DNA of 29,302 nt. Origin: DOZZ01 sp963792655 (lineage in GTDB: Bacteria; Acidobacteriota; Terriglobia; Bryobacterales; Bryobacteraceae). Shown here one piece after another: positions 8,487 to 15,353 of this stretch (position 1 is the stretch's first letter; the number at the start of each line of letters is the position of its first letter). A model generated the notes under the pieces. It was not told the origin of the DNA. It saw only the letters and a list, made by a program, of their open reading frames with translations, and made no database searches. A program made the position numbers and the translations under genes. The stretch covers positions 1 through 29,302 of the forward strand of contig CAWBWU010000007.1 in NCBI GenBank assembly GCA_963792655.1. Reading direction: 5' to 3'.

Positions 8487-8728
8487 TGGGCATCGTCGTA
8501 CAACTCGTCGCGCGTCCATCGTCCCGCGGTAACGACTCGTTGCTTGAGGAGCCGCGCGAAAAGTGCGGACCGCGTTTTCGCGGCTGTCCGCTCGTCCTCA
8601 GCCAGAGGCACTATTTTGGCTACCGGTTTACCGTGACTAGTCACGATGACGCTGCGACCCTTCTTGACGGTTCGCAGTAGTTCAGAGAACCGGCGATTGG
8701 CCTCAGCTGCGGGAATTGCGTTGTTCAT
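8483..8728 (-). CDS. Phd/YefM-family antitoxin
   Basis: An 81-residue antitoxin. IPAAEANRRFSELLRTVKKG followed by VIVTSHGKPVAKIVPL is the typical Phd/YefM DNA-binding fold; the C-terminal third (TRSALFARLL to ELYDDAQ) would wrap the toxin. The ATG at 8728 fits the family N-terminus; an upstream extension in the same frame is not conserved. It is the first gene of a two-gene operon with the PIN toxin. A palindrome overlapping its own promoter (8733-8753) suggests autorepression by the antitoxin or the complex, as is known for the family. Confidence 0.87.
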   Translation of the reverse strand: MNNAIPAAEANRRFSELLRTVKKGRSVIVTSHGKPVAKIVPLAEDERTAAKTRSALFARLLKQRVVTAGRWTRDELYDDAQ

Positions 8729-8732
8729 ATTG

Positions 8733-8753
8733 GTAGTGACATTCACTACTATA
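8733..8753 (-). promoter_or_regulatory. Promoter and palindromic operator of the toxin-antitoxin operon
   Basis: A perfect 7-bp inverted repeat with a 3-nt spacer, GTAGTGA-CAT-TCACTAC (8733-8749), overlaps a -10 box TATAGT on the minus strand (8753-8748). The start codon is at 8728. The layout is that of an autoregulatory antitoxin operator. Confidence 0.6.
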
Positions 8754-8775
8754 CAGGGCTGCGAAAACAGTAAGG

Positions 8776-9711
8776 TTATTGATTCATCGGCCGGTACCGC
8801 CGCGGCTGTTGCGGGCGGGGCATTCCGTTTTGCGCGCCTGCACCGAACATCGCAACCAATTTGTCGATCAGATTTTGTGCGATGTCGGCATTGATCGTGA
8901 TCCTGCGATCGTCCTGTTTCACCTCGATACCGTCCCACAGCTTGAGCAGTTCGGGCTGCGTATCGGGTACGCTCAAACGGCCAAACCCCACCAGGCCACG
9001 CGCGCCGTCACTGAGACTCTTCGCGTCCTCTGACGTTTTGCAGTTTCCGGTGATCACGGCTTTGAACCCGTTGCGCAAGTCTGCCTCGAACGTGGTTTCT
9101 TCGACGTTCTGAAAGATCTGTGCGAAGTTGATGCCGGTGCCCGCTTGCGGTAGTTGCCGCGCGACCAGGTTCAAGCCGCCGAGCGAAACGGCCCATACCT
9201 GGTAGTTGCCTGGAATGGCGCGTGCACGATCGAGCAGCGCCTTGGGCGCCGCGACGCCACCGGCTTTGTATTGATCGATGGCCAACTTCAGTCGCGGGAT
9301 CAGGCCGGCGATCGTTGTCGTCGCGTCGATCGGGACAAAGCCATGCTCCTCTTGCGAGTAGATGGTGTAACCGCGATATGGCGTCGCAGTAGCCTTCTGC
9401 AGATTTTGAAAGTGAAACTTACCGCGAGCGGCAACCAGCGTCGACTCCGGGCCTTCCGCCGATCCAAGCAAGAGCTCGTCTACATCGCTGCGCGGATCGA
9501 ATCCGGTTTCTCGCGCAAACTTTTCAAGCTCGGGCAGCTTCTGTTGCGCAACCAGCTTTTGATAGAGCGGCGTGGTACGGAGCTCGCCCATACGCGCGCC
9601 CAGCAGCGACGTCGAGTTCGCCGGAACAAACTTCACCAGCAGCGAGTCCAGTTGCACCGCCCAAGCGGAGGGGGCAAGCAGCAGCGCCGCAATCACGGCT
9701 ACTAGTTTCAT
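8776..9711 (-). CDS. Exported protein of unknown function, linked to an ABC-2 exporter
   Basis: Not recognised as a named family. The 311-residue product has a clear signal peptide (MKLVAVIAALLLAPSAWA) and is otherwise soluble, so it is probably periplasmic. Internal features are PANSTSLLGARMGELRTTPLY, GFDPRSDVDELLLG, YRGYTIYSQEEHG, a central GNYQVWAVSLGGL and a proline-rich tail (PRPQQPRRYRPMNQ). Its ATG is 2 nt after the permease stop, so it is co-transcribed with and possibly coupled to the ABC-2 transporter genes. The ATG at 9711 is chosen because it begins the signal peptide; the longer upstream frame lies inside the permease gene. Confidence 0.75.
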   Translation of the reverse strand: MKLVAVIAALLLAPSAWAVQLDSLLVKFVPANSTSLLGARMGELRTTPLYQKLVAQQKLPELEKFARETGFDPRSDVDELLLGSAEGPESTLVAARGKFHFQNLQKATATPYRGYTIYSQEEHGFVPIDATTTIAGLIPRLKLAIDQYKAGGVAAPKALLDRARAIPGNYQVWAVSLGGLNLVARQLPQAGTGINFAQIFQNVEETTFEADLRNGFKAVITGNCKTSEDAKSLSDGARGLVGFGRLSVPDTQPELLKLWDGIEVKQDDRRITINADIAQNLIDKLVAMFGAGAQNGMPRPQQPRRYRPMNQ

Positions 9712-9713
9712 GA

Positions 9714-10550
9714 TTAGAAATTCTTCCGTTGAAAAAGGTAAATGCTCAAGCTCAGGATAGCCACTCCGAACAGGGCCGTGCTCCAGACCGGCATCCAGTC
9801 GGTGACCGCTACTCCGCGAGCGACATCCGCTGAGATGCGGCCAATGTCCACCGGCTTCGGCAACACGTAGTAAAGCGTGCGCACGACGTTGCGCGACGTC
9901 TCGGAACTGAGCAGTTTGACGAGTTGAGAATGCGTGGATACCACGCTCGCCAAAATCATCACGCCGAAGGTACCAAGCACCGTCACCGCGGTGCTTTCCC
10001 AAAGCACGCCCATCAACAGAATGACCGTTAACAGCACAGAGAAGATGAGCAGCGTGAACACCGCGGACCACAGGAAACCCACGCGCCAGATATTTACCTT
10101 GATGCCGAAGATCACCCAGATGCCAAACACCAGGTAGAACAAGTTGATCGCGATTACCAGCAGGTTGCCCAGATAGCGGCCGAGCAGAATGTGGATACGC
10201 GCAACGGGCTTCGATAAAAGCAGCTCAATGCGGCCCGGTTCGAAGATCGCGGAGATCAACCCGGCGGAAGCGAAGACGGCCAGGAACATGCCCACGGTAT
10301 AAAGAAAGCCGGAAAGCCCGCCCTGCACGTTGCGCACAAGCAGATCGACCTCGGTCGTCTCCTGGGCCTTGCCGAAAATGGTGACCGTCGCTAGCGCGCC
10401 CGCGACGACATCGATCTTCATGATGAACACGAAGAACACAATCAGCACCGTCGAGCAAAAGAAGAAGCCCCAGAATATTTTGCGAGCGAGCGCCTCGCGG
10501 AAAGTGTCGACGATCATCGCGACCGTCGCGTTCGCGGCGTTACTTGGCAT
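9714..10550 (-). CDS. ABC-2 type transporter permease
   Basis: A 278-residue integral membrane protein with about six hydrophobic segments: FWGFFFCSTVLIVFFVFIM near the N-terminus, SGFLYTVGMFLAVFASAGLI, LGNLLVIAINLFYLVFGIWV, two adjacent segments around residues 160-205, and a final one ending LSIYLFQRKNF. FEPGRIELLLSKPVARIHIL is the typical cytoplasmic element of NatB/ABC-2 permeases. It overlaps the ATPase 3' end by 11 nt and is followed closely by the exported protein. The substrate is unknown. Confidence 0.88.
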   Translation of the reverse strand: MPSNAANATVAMIVDTFREALARKIFWGFFFCSTVLIVFFVFIMKIDVVAGALATVTIFGKAQETTEVDLLVRNVQGGLSGFLYTVGMFLAVFASAGLISAIFEPGRIELLLSKPVARIHILLGRYLGNLLVIAINLFYLVFGIWVIFGIKVNIWRVGFLWSAVFTLLIFSVLLTVILLMGVLWESTAVTVLGTFGVMILASVVSTHSQLVKLLSSETSRNVVRTLYYVLPKPVDIGRISADVARGVAVTDWMPVWSTALFGVAILSLSIYLFQRKNF

Positions 10551-11466
10551 TGATCGTCCTGACGAAGACGTCTTCGAGCGTGCTGGTGGCGCGCTGAACA
10601 GACTCGACTTCCACTTGCTGCGCGCGTAAGGTATCTATTGCGGCGTTCGCCGAGGTGCGATCGGGAAATAAAAACTGTCGCGTGCCATCGCGCTCGATCA
10701 CCGCGCGTGCCGTGGTTCTGATCTCAGTCTCGAGAGCTTCGGGCAGTTCTCCGGTTTCCACTTTGTAGCCGGTGCCCATCGTGAGTTCTTTGACGGTGCC
10801 CTGTAACGCTAAGCGCCCGTTTTGAATAATCGCCACCTCGCGGCAGAACAACTCGACCTCCACCAGCAGATGGGAGTTGAGAAAAATCGTCACGCCTTTC
10901 TCTTCAAGCGCGTTGAGGATGTCGCGAATTTCGCGGCGTCCAATGGGATCGACGCCGTCGGATGGCTCATCGAGAATTAACAATTGCGGCGAATGCACCA
11001 GGGCCTGCGCCAGACCCACGCGCTGCAGCATGCCCTTCGAATACTTGCCCAGCCGTGTCGCGCCCCACTTCCGCAAGCCGACCAGATCCAGCAGTTCCGG
11101 GATGCGCTTTTTGCGCGACGCCGCATCCATGCCGGATAGAGCGCCATAAAACTCCAGCATGCCCGTGCCGGTCATATAAGTTGGGAAGCGGTGGTTCTCG
11201 GGAAGGTAGCCGATGGGACGCCGCGCTTCCGGTATGCGGGAGTCCTGGCCAAAGAAACGCGCGCGCCCTGCGCTTGCGTGCGTGGCCGACAACATCATCT
11301 TCACGAACGTGGTCTTGCCTGCGCCGTTCGGTCCTAACAATCCGTAAGTGGTGCCGCGCGGTACGCGCAATGAGATTGCATCCACTGCTTTGAATTCGCG
11401 TCGCGGGAAACGGCTGCGGAAGACTTTGGTCAGACCTTCAGTTTCAATAGCGTAGTCGGCGCTCAC
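10540..11466 (-). CDS. ABC transporter ATP-binding protein (ABC-2 family)
   Basis: A 308-residue ATPase that would energise the neighbouring permease. Walker A is GPNGAGKT at residues 45-52. The signature position reads KYSKGMLQRVGLA (SKGML in place of LSGGQ, common in this subfamily), Walker B is LLILDEPSDGVDP and the H-loop His is in FLNSHLL. A C-terminal extension (TSTLEDVFVRTINAK) matches ABC-2 ATPases. The GTG at 11466 follows a purine-rich ribosome-binding site (GAGAGGGTGA) on the minus strand. First gene of a three-gene operon. Confidence 0.93.
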   Translation of the reverse strand: MSADYAIETEGLTKVFRSRFPRREFKAVDAISLRVPRGTTYGLLGPNGAGKTTFVKMMLSATHASAGRARFFGQDSRIPEARRPIGYLPENHRFPTYMTGTGMLEFYGALSGMDAASRKKRIPELLDLVGLRKWGATRLGKYSKGMLQRVGLAQALVHSPQLLILDEPSDGVDPIGRREIRDILNALEEKGVTIFLNSHLLVEVELFCREVAIIQNGRLALQGTVKELTMGTGYKVETGELPEALETEIRTTARAVIERDGTRQFLFPDRTSANAAIDTLRAQQVEVESVQRATSTLEDVFVRTINAK

Positions 11467-11516
11467 TCACCCTCTCATTGGCAGTAACGAAATGCGCCGC
11501 AGTGAAGTTCAGGCTT

Positions 11517-11522
11517 TATTAT
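11517..11522 (+). promoter_or_regulatory. Candidate -10 box (TATTAT) of the amidohydrolase-2 gene, leaderless geometry
   Basis: TATTAT is followed by 6 nt (gaacaa) and the ATG at 11529. The spacing is the same as at 2406-2420 and 7625-7639. No Shine-Dalgarno sequence is present. Confidence 0.5.
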
Positions 11523-11528
11523 GAACAA

Positions 11529-12359
11529 ATGCGAATCGATGCGCACCAGCATTTTTGGGATCTTGACCGCTTTCCATATGCCTGGATGCCGCCAGCTCCA
11601 TCGCCCTTACGGCGCAATTTTTTGCCCTCCGATCTGCAGCCGCTTCTCGAACAGAACCGTTTCGACGGATGCGTTACGGTGCAAGCGACGACCGTGATTG
11701 AAGAGACCCACTGGCTGCTGGATCTGGCCGAGCGGCACGCGTTCATTCGCGGCGTGGTGGGCTGGGTGGATCTAGAAAGTCCGCAGCTCGCGCAGACCCT
11801 GGACACGCTGCAGCGCCGGCGCAAATTCAAAGGGGTGCGGCATCCGGTGCACGACGAAGCGGAAACCGATTGGCTGCTGCGTCCCGCGGTCATAAACGGG
11901 CTGCGCGAGCTCGCCCGGCGCAACATCCCCTACGATCTGCTGATGCGGCCAGTGCACCTGCCGCTTATCCCGCGGATTGCCGAAGCGGTGCCGGGGCTGC
12001 GCATGGTGCTCGATCACATCGGCAAACCGCGCATTGCCGATCAGGTGTTCGACAACTGGTGCGAAGATATCGCGGCGGCTGCGAAGTTGTCGCAACTCTA
12101 TTGCAAGATGTCCGGCATGATCACCGAAGCCGATCACGAGAACTGGACCTCGGCTGACCTTACGCCCTACGTCGAACACATCCTGCGCAGCTTCAATCTG
12201 GAGCGTCTGATGTTCGGCAGCGACTGGCCGGTGTGCCTGCTCGCCGGACGCTGGAAGCAGGTACTGGCCGCGTTCACGCAGTCGATGGGTGCTCAGCCGG
12301 TGGGCGTTCGCGAGCGCATGCTGGGTCTAACCGCAATGGAGTTTTACGGCCTGGAGTAA
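11529..12359 (+). CDS. Amidohydrolase-2 family metal-dependent hydrolase (lactonase-like)
   Basis: A 276-residue TIM-barrel hydrolase of the COG3618 group, which includes L-fucono- and L-rhamnono-lactonases. MRIDAHQHFWDLDRF carries the HxH metal motif at residues 6 and 8; the later signatures GVRHPVHDE, VLDHIGKPRI and MFGSDWPVC (acid-base Asp) are all present. The ATG at 11529 is chosen because the HxH motif in this family is within ten residues of the start, and the open frame upstream is not conserved. Which sugar lactone or related ester is cleaved cannot be told; no sugar dehydrogenase lies nearby. Confidence 0.86.
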   Translation: MRIDAHQHFWDLDRFPYAWMPPAPSPLRRNFLPSDLQPLLEQNRFDGCVTVQATTVIEETHWLLDLAERHAFIRGVVGWVDLESPQLAQTLDTLQRRRKFKGVRHPVHDEAETDWLLRPAVINGLRELARRNIPYDLLMRPVHLPLIPRIAEAVPGLRMVLDHIGKPRIADQVFDNWCEDIAAAAKLSQLYCKMSGMITEADHENWTSADLTPYVEHILRSFNLERLMFGSDWPVCLLAGRWKQVLAAFTQSMGAQPVGVRERMLGLTAMEFYGLE

Positions 12360-12363
12360 TCCG

Positions 12364-13413
12364 CTGCCCGCACGCCTGCGCTGGTTTCGCGATCGTTACC
12401 ACGTCACACGCATTGGCGCGCTGTTCTTCGTGCTGCTGTTGCTGACGGGCGCGGCAGCGATGGTCACGGGCAACAACATCCTGTTTCTGTTGCTCGCCGC
12501 GATGCTGGCGACACTGTTGGTTTCAGGGCTGATCGGTCGCCTGGGTCTCGCCGGACTAGAGCTGGAACTGCTGTTGCCCGACCATATCTGCGCGCGGCAG
12601 CGCACTCTCGCGCGGGTCCGGTTGCGCAATCTCAAACCGCTCTTTCCTTCGTTCTCCATTGTCGTCAGCGGCGAGGCAATTCTCGATCGCCCGCTCTACT
12701 TTGCGTTGCTGCATGGCGGCAGCGTGCTTGAAGAAGGTGTTTCGCTCTACTTTCCAACGCGCGGATACAACGTGCAGAATTTCTTTGCGCTCACCACGCG
12801 CTTTCCGTTCGGCTTCGTGGAGAATACGGCCAAAGTTACAATCCGCCGCGAGACCCTCGTCTATCCCAGCCTGGAAGGCCGTGAAGACTTTGCCGAGCTG
12901 GTGGACGCACTTGGAAGCGACGCTGAGTTGCAAGTGCGCGGGCAAGGGCCGGACTTCTACCGCGTGCGGCCGTATCAGGCTGACGAAAGCGCGCGCCATC
13001 TGGACTGGCGCAGCACCGCGCATACCGGTGAGATGCAGCTACGCGAGTATGCGGCCGAGCAGCGGCACAGCATCGAGATCTTTCTGGACCGCTATGCTCC
13101 GCCTTCTGCGGCCGAGTGGTTCGAGACGGCTGTCGAGTGTTGCGCGTTCGTAGTCTGGGAATTTGCTCAACGCGGCGTACCGGTGCACGTGCGGTCGCAG
13201 GCCTTCGACGAGGCGGAGGTCTATACTATTCTTAAATTCCTTGCTTTGGTTCAACCTATTGACATACCCGAAGTGGATACACCCGAACTTCATTCGCGCG
13301 AAGTTGCAAACGATGATGGTGCGGTCGACCTGCTGCTCAGCTCTTCACCAGAGCGTTTCCTGTCTCGCGGCAGTAATGTTGTGCGCGTGTATGCTCCGCG
13401 CGCAGACCACTGA
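12364..13413 (+). CDS. DUF58 domain protein, membrane-anchored
   Basis: Two adjacent hydrophobic segments lead the protein: IGALFFVLLLLTGAAAMVTG and ILFLLLAAMLATLLVSGLIG, joined by the family-typical TGNN. The DUF58 core follows: YPSLEGREDFAELVD, GQGPDFYRVRPYQ and DESARHLDWRSTAHTGEM, ending in a VWA-like half (SIEIFLDRYAPP). DUF58 proteins usually accompany a MoxR ATPase and a transglutaminase-like protein; neither is in view. The first canonical start (GTG 12430) would cut into the first membrane segment. The conserved part begins earlier, and a CTG at 12364, 4 nt after the previous stop, is the best candidate. The last 101 nt are shared with the TonB receptor gene in another frame. Confidence 0.82.
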   Translation: MPARLRWFRDRYHVTRIGALFFVLLLLTGAAAMVTGNNILFLLLAAMLATLLVSGLIGRLGLAGLELELLLPDHICARQRTLARVRLRNLKPLFPSFSIVVSGEAILDRPLYFALLHGGSVLEEGVSLYFPTRGYNVQNFFALTTRFPFGFVENTAKVTIRRETLVYPSLEGREDFAELVDALGSDAELQVRGQGPDFYRVRPYQADESARHLDWRSTAHTGEMQLREYAAEQRHSIEIFLDRYAPPSAAEWFETAVECCAFVVWEFAQRGVPVHVRSQAFDEAEVYTILKFLALVQPIDIPEVDTPELHSREVANDDGAVDLLLSSSPERFLSRGSNVVRVYAPRADH

Positions 13414-15250
13414 CCCTACTGCGGACCGGCCCACGACAGTCAAGACCAGCATCACGGTGGTAGAGCACATTGCGACCGAGACGCCGGCCAATGTCACCAG
13501 TGTCACCGCGCTCGACCTCGAAGCAACGCCCGGTGACAACGTGGACGATCGGCTGCGCATGGTGCCGGGCTTCAGCTTGTTTCGGCGCACCTCCAGCGTC
13601 GTCGCAAATCCTACGACACAGGGCGTGTCTTTGCGCGGGCTCGGTTCGTCCGGCGCGAGTCGCACGCTGGTGCTGATGGATGGCGTGCCCATGAACGATC
13701 CCTTCGGTGGCTGGGTCTACTGGACGCGCTTCACGCCATTCGAGATGGAGCGCATTGAAGTATCGCGCGGCGCCGCCTCCAGTGTCTTCGGCGATTTGGC
13801 GATGAGCGGAGCGATCGAATTGTTTCCTGTGGAGCCTACGCGTCCCAGGTTTGGCGGCGGGTACGAGGCCGGAAATCGCAACACGCACGATGTGTGGGGA
13901 AACGCAACAGAGGTGTGGAAGAGCTTCGCGGCTTCTGTCTCCGCGCGTGGTTACACAACGGATGGATACTATGTCGTCGCGCCGCCGATTCGCGGACCGA
14001 TCGACCGCATGGCCGGCGTAAGATTCGCGACGGGCACCGTGCGCCTGGATCAATTCACCGGAGCGCAGCGCTTCTATATCGCGCTCAACGCACTCGCGGA
14101 GGAACGCGCCAACGGCACTTACATCACGCACAACTCCACCGGTCTGGGTACCGCATCGCTGCACTACCTGGTGCAATCGGGGCACGATGGTTTCTCTGCA
14201 ATCGCGTTCCGGTCACAGGAGCAGTATCACGCCACGTTCTCGCAGATTCTGAATAACCGCCGGACAGAGCTGCTCACGTCAACACAAACGGTTCCGGCTG
14301 ATTCCATAGGCGGCTCGGCGATCTACACTCACTCGGGCTCCTACTGGAATGTCATCGGCGGCGCTGATATCAACAACGAACATGGATTCAGTACGGATCA
14401 CTTTCCGACCACGTTCAAGCGTGGCGGCGGCACGATCCTGGAGCACGGCGTGTTCGTGCAGGGTGATGTGCATCTCGGAACGTTGCGGCTTTTTGCCGGC
14501 GGCCGCGAAGAGACCGCTGCGCATCACAATTACTTCAATCCTGAAGCCGGTGTGGTGTGGGGCAAATCCCATTGGCGCGCGCGCGGTTCCGTCTACCGCA
14601 GCTTCCGCGTACCGACTTTGAATGAGCTTTATCGCGACTTTCGCGCCGGCAACACGCTGACGGTCGCCAACCCGGCGTTGACTCCGGAAAAGCTGTTCGG
14701 CGGTGAGATCGGGGCCGATTACATCGGCGAGAGCGCGTCGTTCCGAGTCAGCGCGTATCACAACGCGATCGACGGAATCATCACGAACGTCACGCTGAGT
14801 TCGACCAAGACGCAGATCACCCGGCAACGTCAGAATGCCGCAGCGGCCACGAGCCAGGGCATCGAACTTGAGACGCGCAAGCAATGGCGCGCGTGGACTG
14901 GCGAGCTCAGTTATCTCTACGCCGACTCGCGTTATTCTACGGGTCCTTTCCTGGCGCAAGTGCCGCGGCATCAGGGGTCAGGGCAACTTACTTACCGGCA
15001 CCACAACACGCTCGTGTCCGGCTCCGTACGCAGCTACTCGTATCAGTTCGACGACGACCGCAATCAGTTCGTGCTGCCCGGATTCGCCAGCGTCGGGCTG
15101 GTCGCGCATCAACAACTGTCGGGACCACTGGCCGCAACCGCGTCGTTTGAAAATCTGCTGGATCATCAATACCTGACCGCATTCACGCCTACGCCAACCG
15201 TCGGTACGCCGCGGCTTTGGCGCGTGGGCCTGGTCTGGGCAAGGCACTAA
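13313..15250 (+). CDS. TonB-dependent outer membrane receptor
   Basis: A 645-residue receptor. The plug domain is clear (VTALDLEATPGDNVDDRL, PGFSLFRRTSS, TTQGVSLRGLGSSGASRTLV, LMDGVPMNDPFGGWVYW, MERIEVSRGAASSVFGDLAM). The beta-barrel follows, with SVYRSFRVPTLNELYRDF and NPALTPEKLFGGEIGADY, and a C-terminal strand (LWRVGLVWARH). This resembles siderophore/vitamin B12-type receptors rather than SusC-like ones; the ligand is unknown. No N-terminal carboxypeptidase-like domain is seen. Start at ATG 13313 or 13316: both open a signal peptide-like stretch (VSCLAAVMLCACML) that lies wholly inside the 3' end of the DUF58 gene. The open frame begins further upstream, but that part does not look like receptor sequence. 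Confidence 0.9.
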   Translation: MMVRSTCCSALHQSVSCLAAVMLCACMLRAQTTDPTADRPTTVKTSITVVEHIATETPANVTSVTALDLEATPGDNVDDRLRMVPGFSLFRRTSSVVANPTTQGVSLRGLGSSGASRTLVLMDGVPMNDPFGGWVYWTRFTPFEMERIEVSRGAASSVFGDLAMSGAIELFPVEPTRPRFGGGYEAGNRNTHDVWGNATEVWKSFAASVSARGYTTDGYYVVAPPIRGPIDRMAGVRFATGTVRLDQFTGAQRFYIALNALAEERANGTYITHNSTGLGTASLHYLVQSGHDGFSAIAFRSQEQYHATFSQILNNRRTELLTSTQTVPADSIGGSAIYTHSGSYWNVIGGADINNEHGFSTDHFPTTFKRGGGTILEHGVFVQGDVHLGTLRLFAGGREETAAHHNYFNPEAGVVWGKSHWRARGSVYRSFRVPTLNELYRDFRAGNTLTVANPALTPEKLFGGEIGADYIGESASFRVSAYHNAIDGIITNVTLSSTKTQITRQRQNAAAATSQGIELETRKQWRAWTGELSYLYADSRYSTGPFLAQVPRHQGSGQLTYRHHNTLVSGSVRSYSYQFDDDRNQFVLPGFASVGLVAHQQLSGPLAATASFENLLDHQYLTAFTPTPTVGTPRLWRVGLVWARH

Positions 15251-15270
15251 TTCAAGGTATTATCATTGGG

Positions 15271-15321
15271 AACGCCGATCTCCAGATCGGCCTCGGTAAA
15301 TCCAATCTGAAGATTGGCGTT
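15271..15321. repeat. REP-like pair of short palindromes
   Basis: Two head-to-head hairpins: GCCGATCT-CC-AGATCGGC (15274-15291) and CCAATCT-GA-AGATTGG (15302-15317), bracketed by AACGCC and GGCGTT. The outer arms are nearly complementary (10 of 11), so a larger cruciform-like fold is also possible. It sits between the TonB receptor and the GDSL gene, with no T-tract. It looks like an intergenic repeat of the REP/BIME kind. Confidence 0.55.
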
Positions 15322-15353
15322 TACAACCTAACTTAAAGTTTCGGACTTACTTC

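Noticed and set aside
11478..11528. Earlier start of the amidohydrolase-2 gene
   Set aside because: The HxH motif of this family sits a few residues from the N-terminus, and a -10 box lies within the supposed extension.
13163..13312. N-terminal extension of the TonB receptor
   Set aside because: The extra 50 residues are basic, low in homology and lie deep inside the DUF58 gene; the signal peptide starts at 13313/13316.
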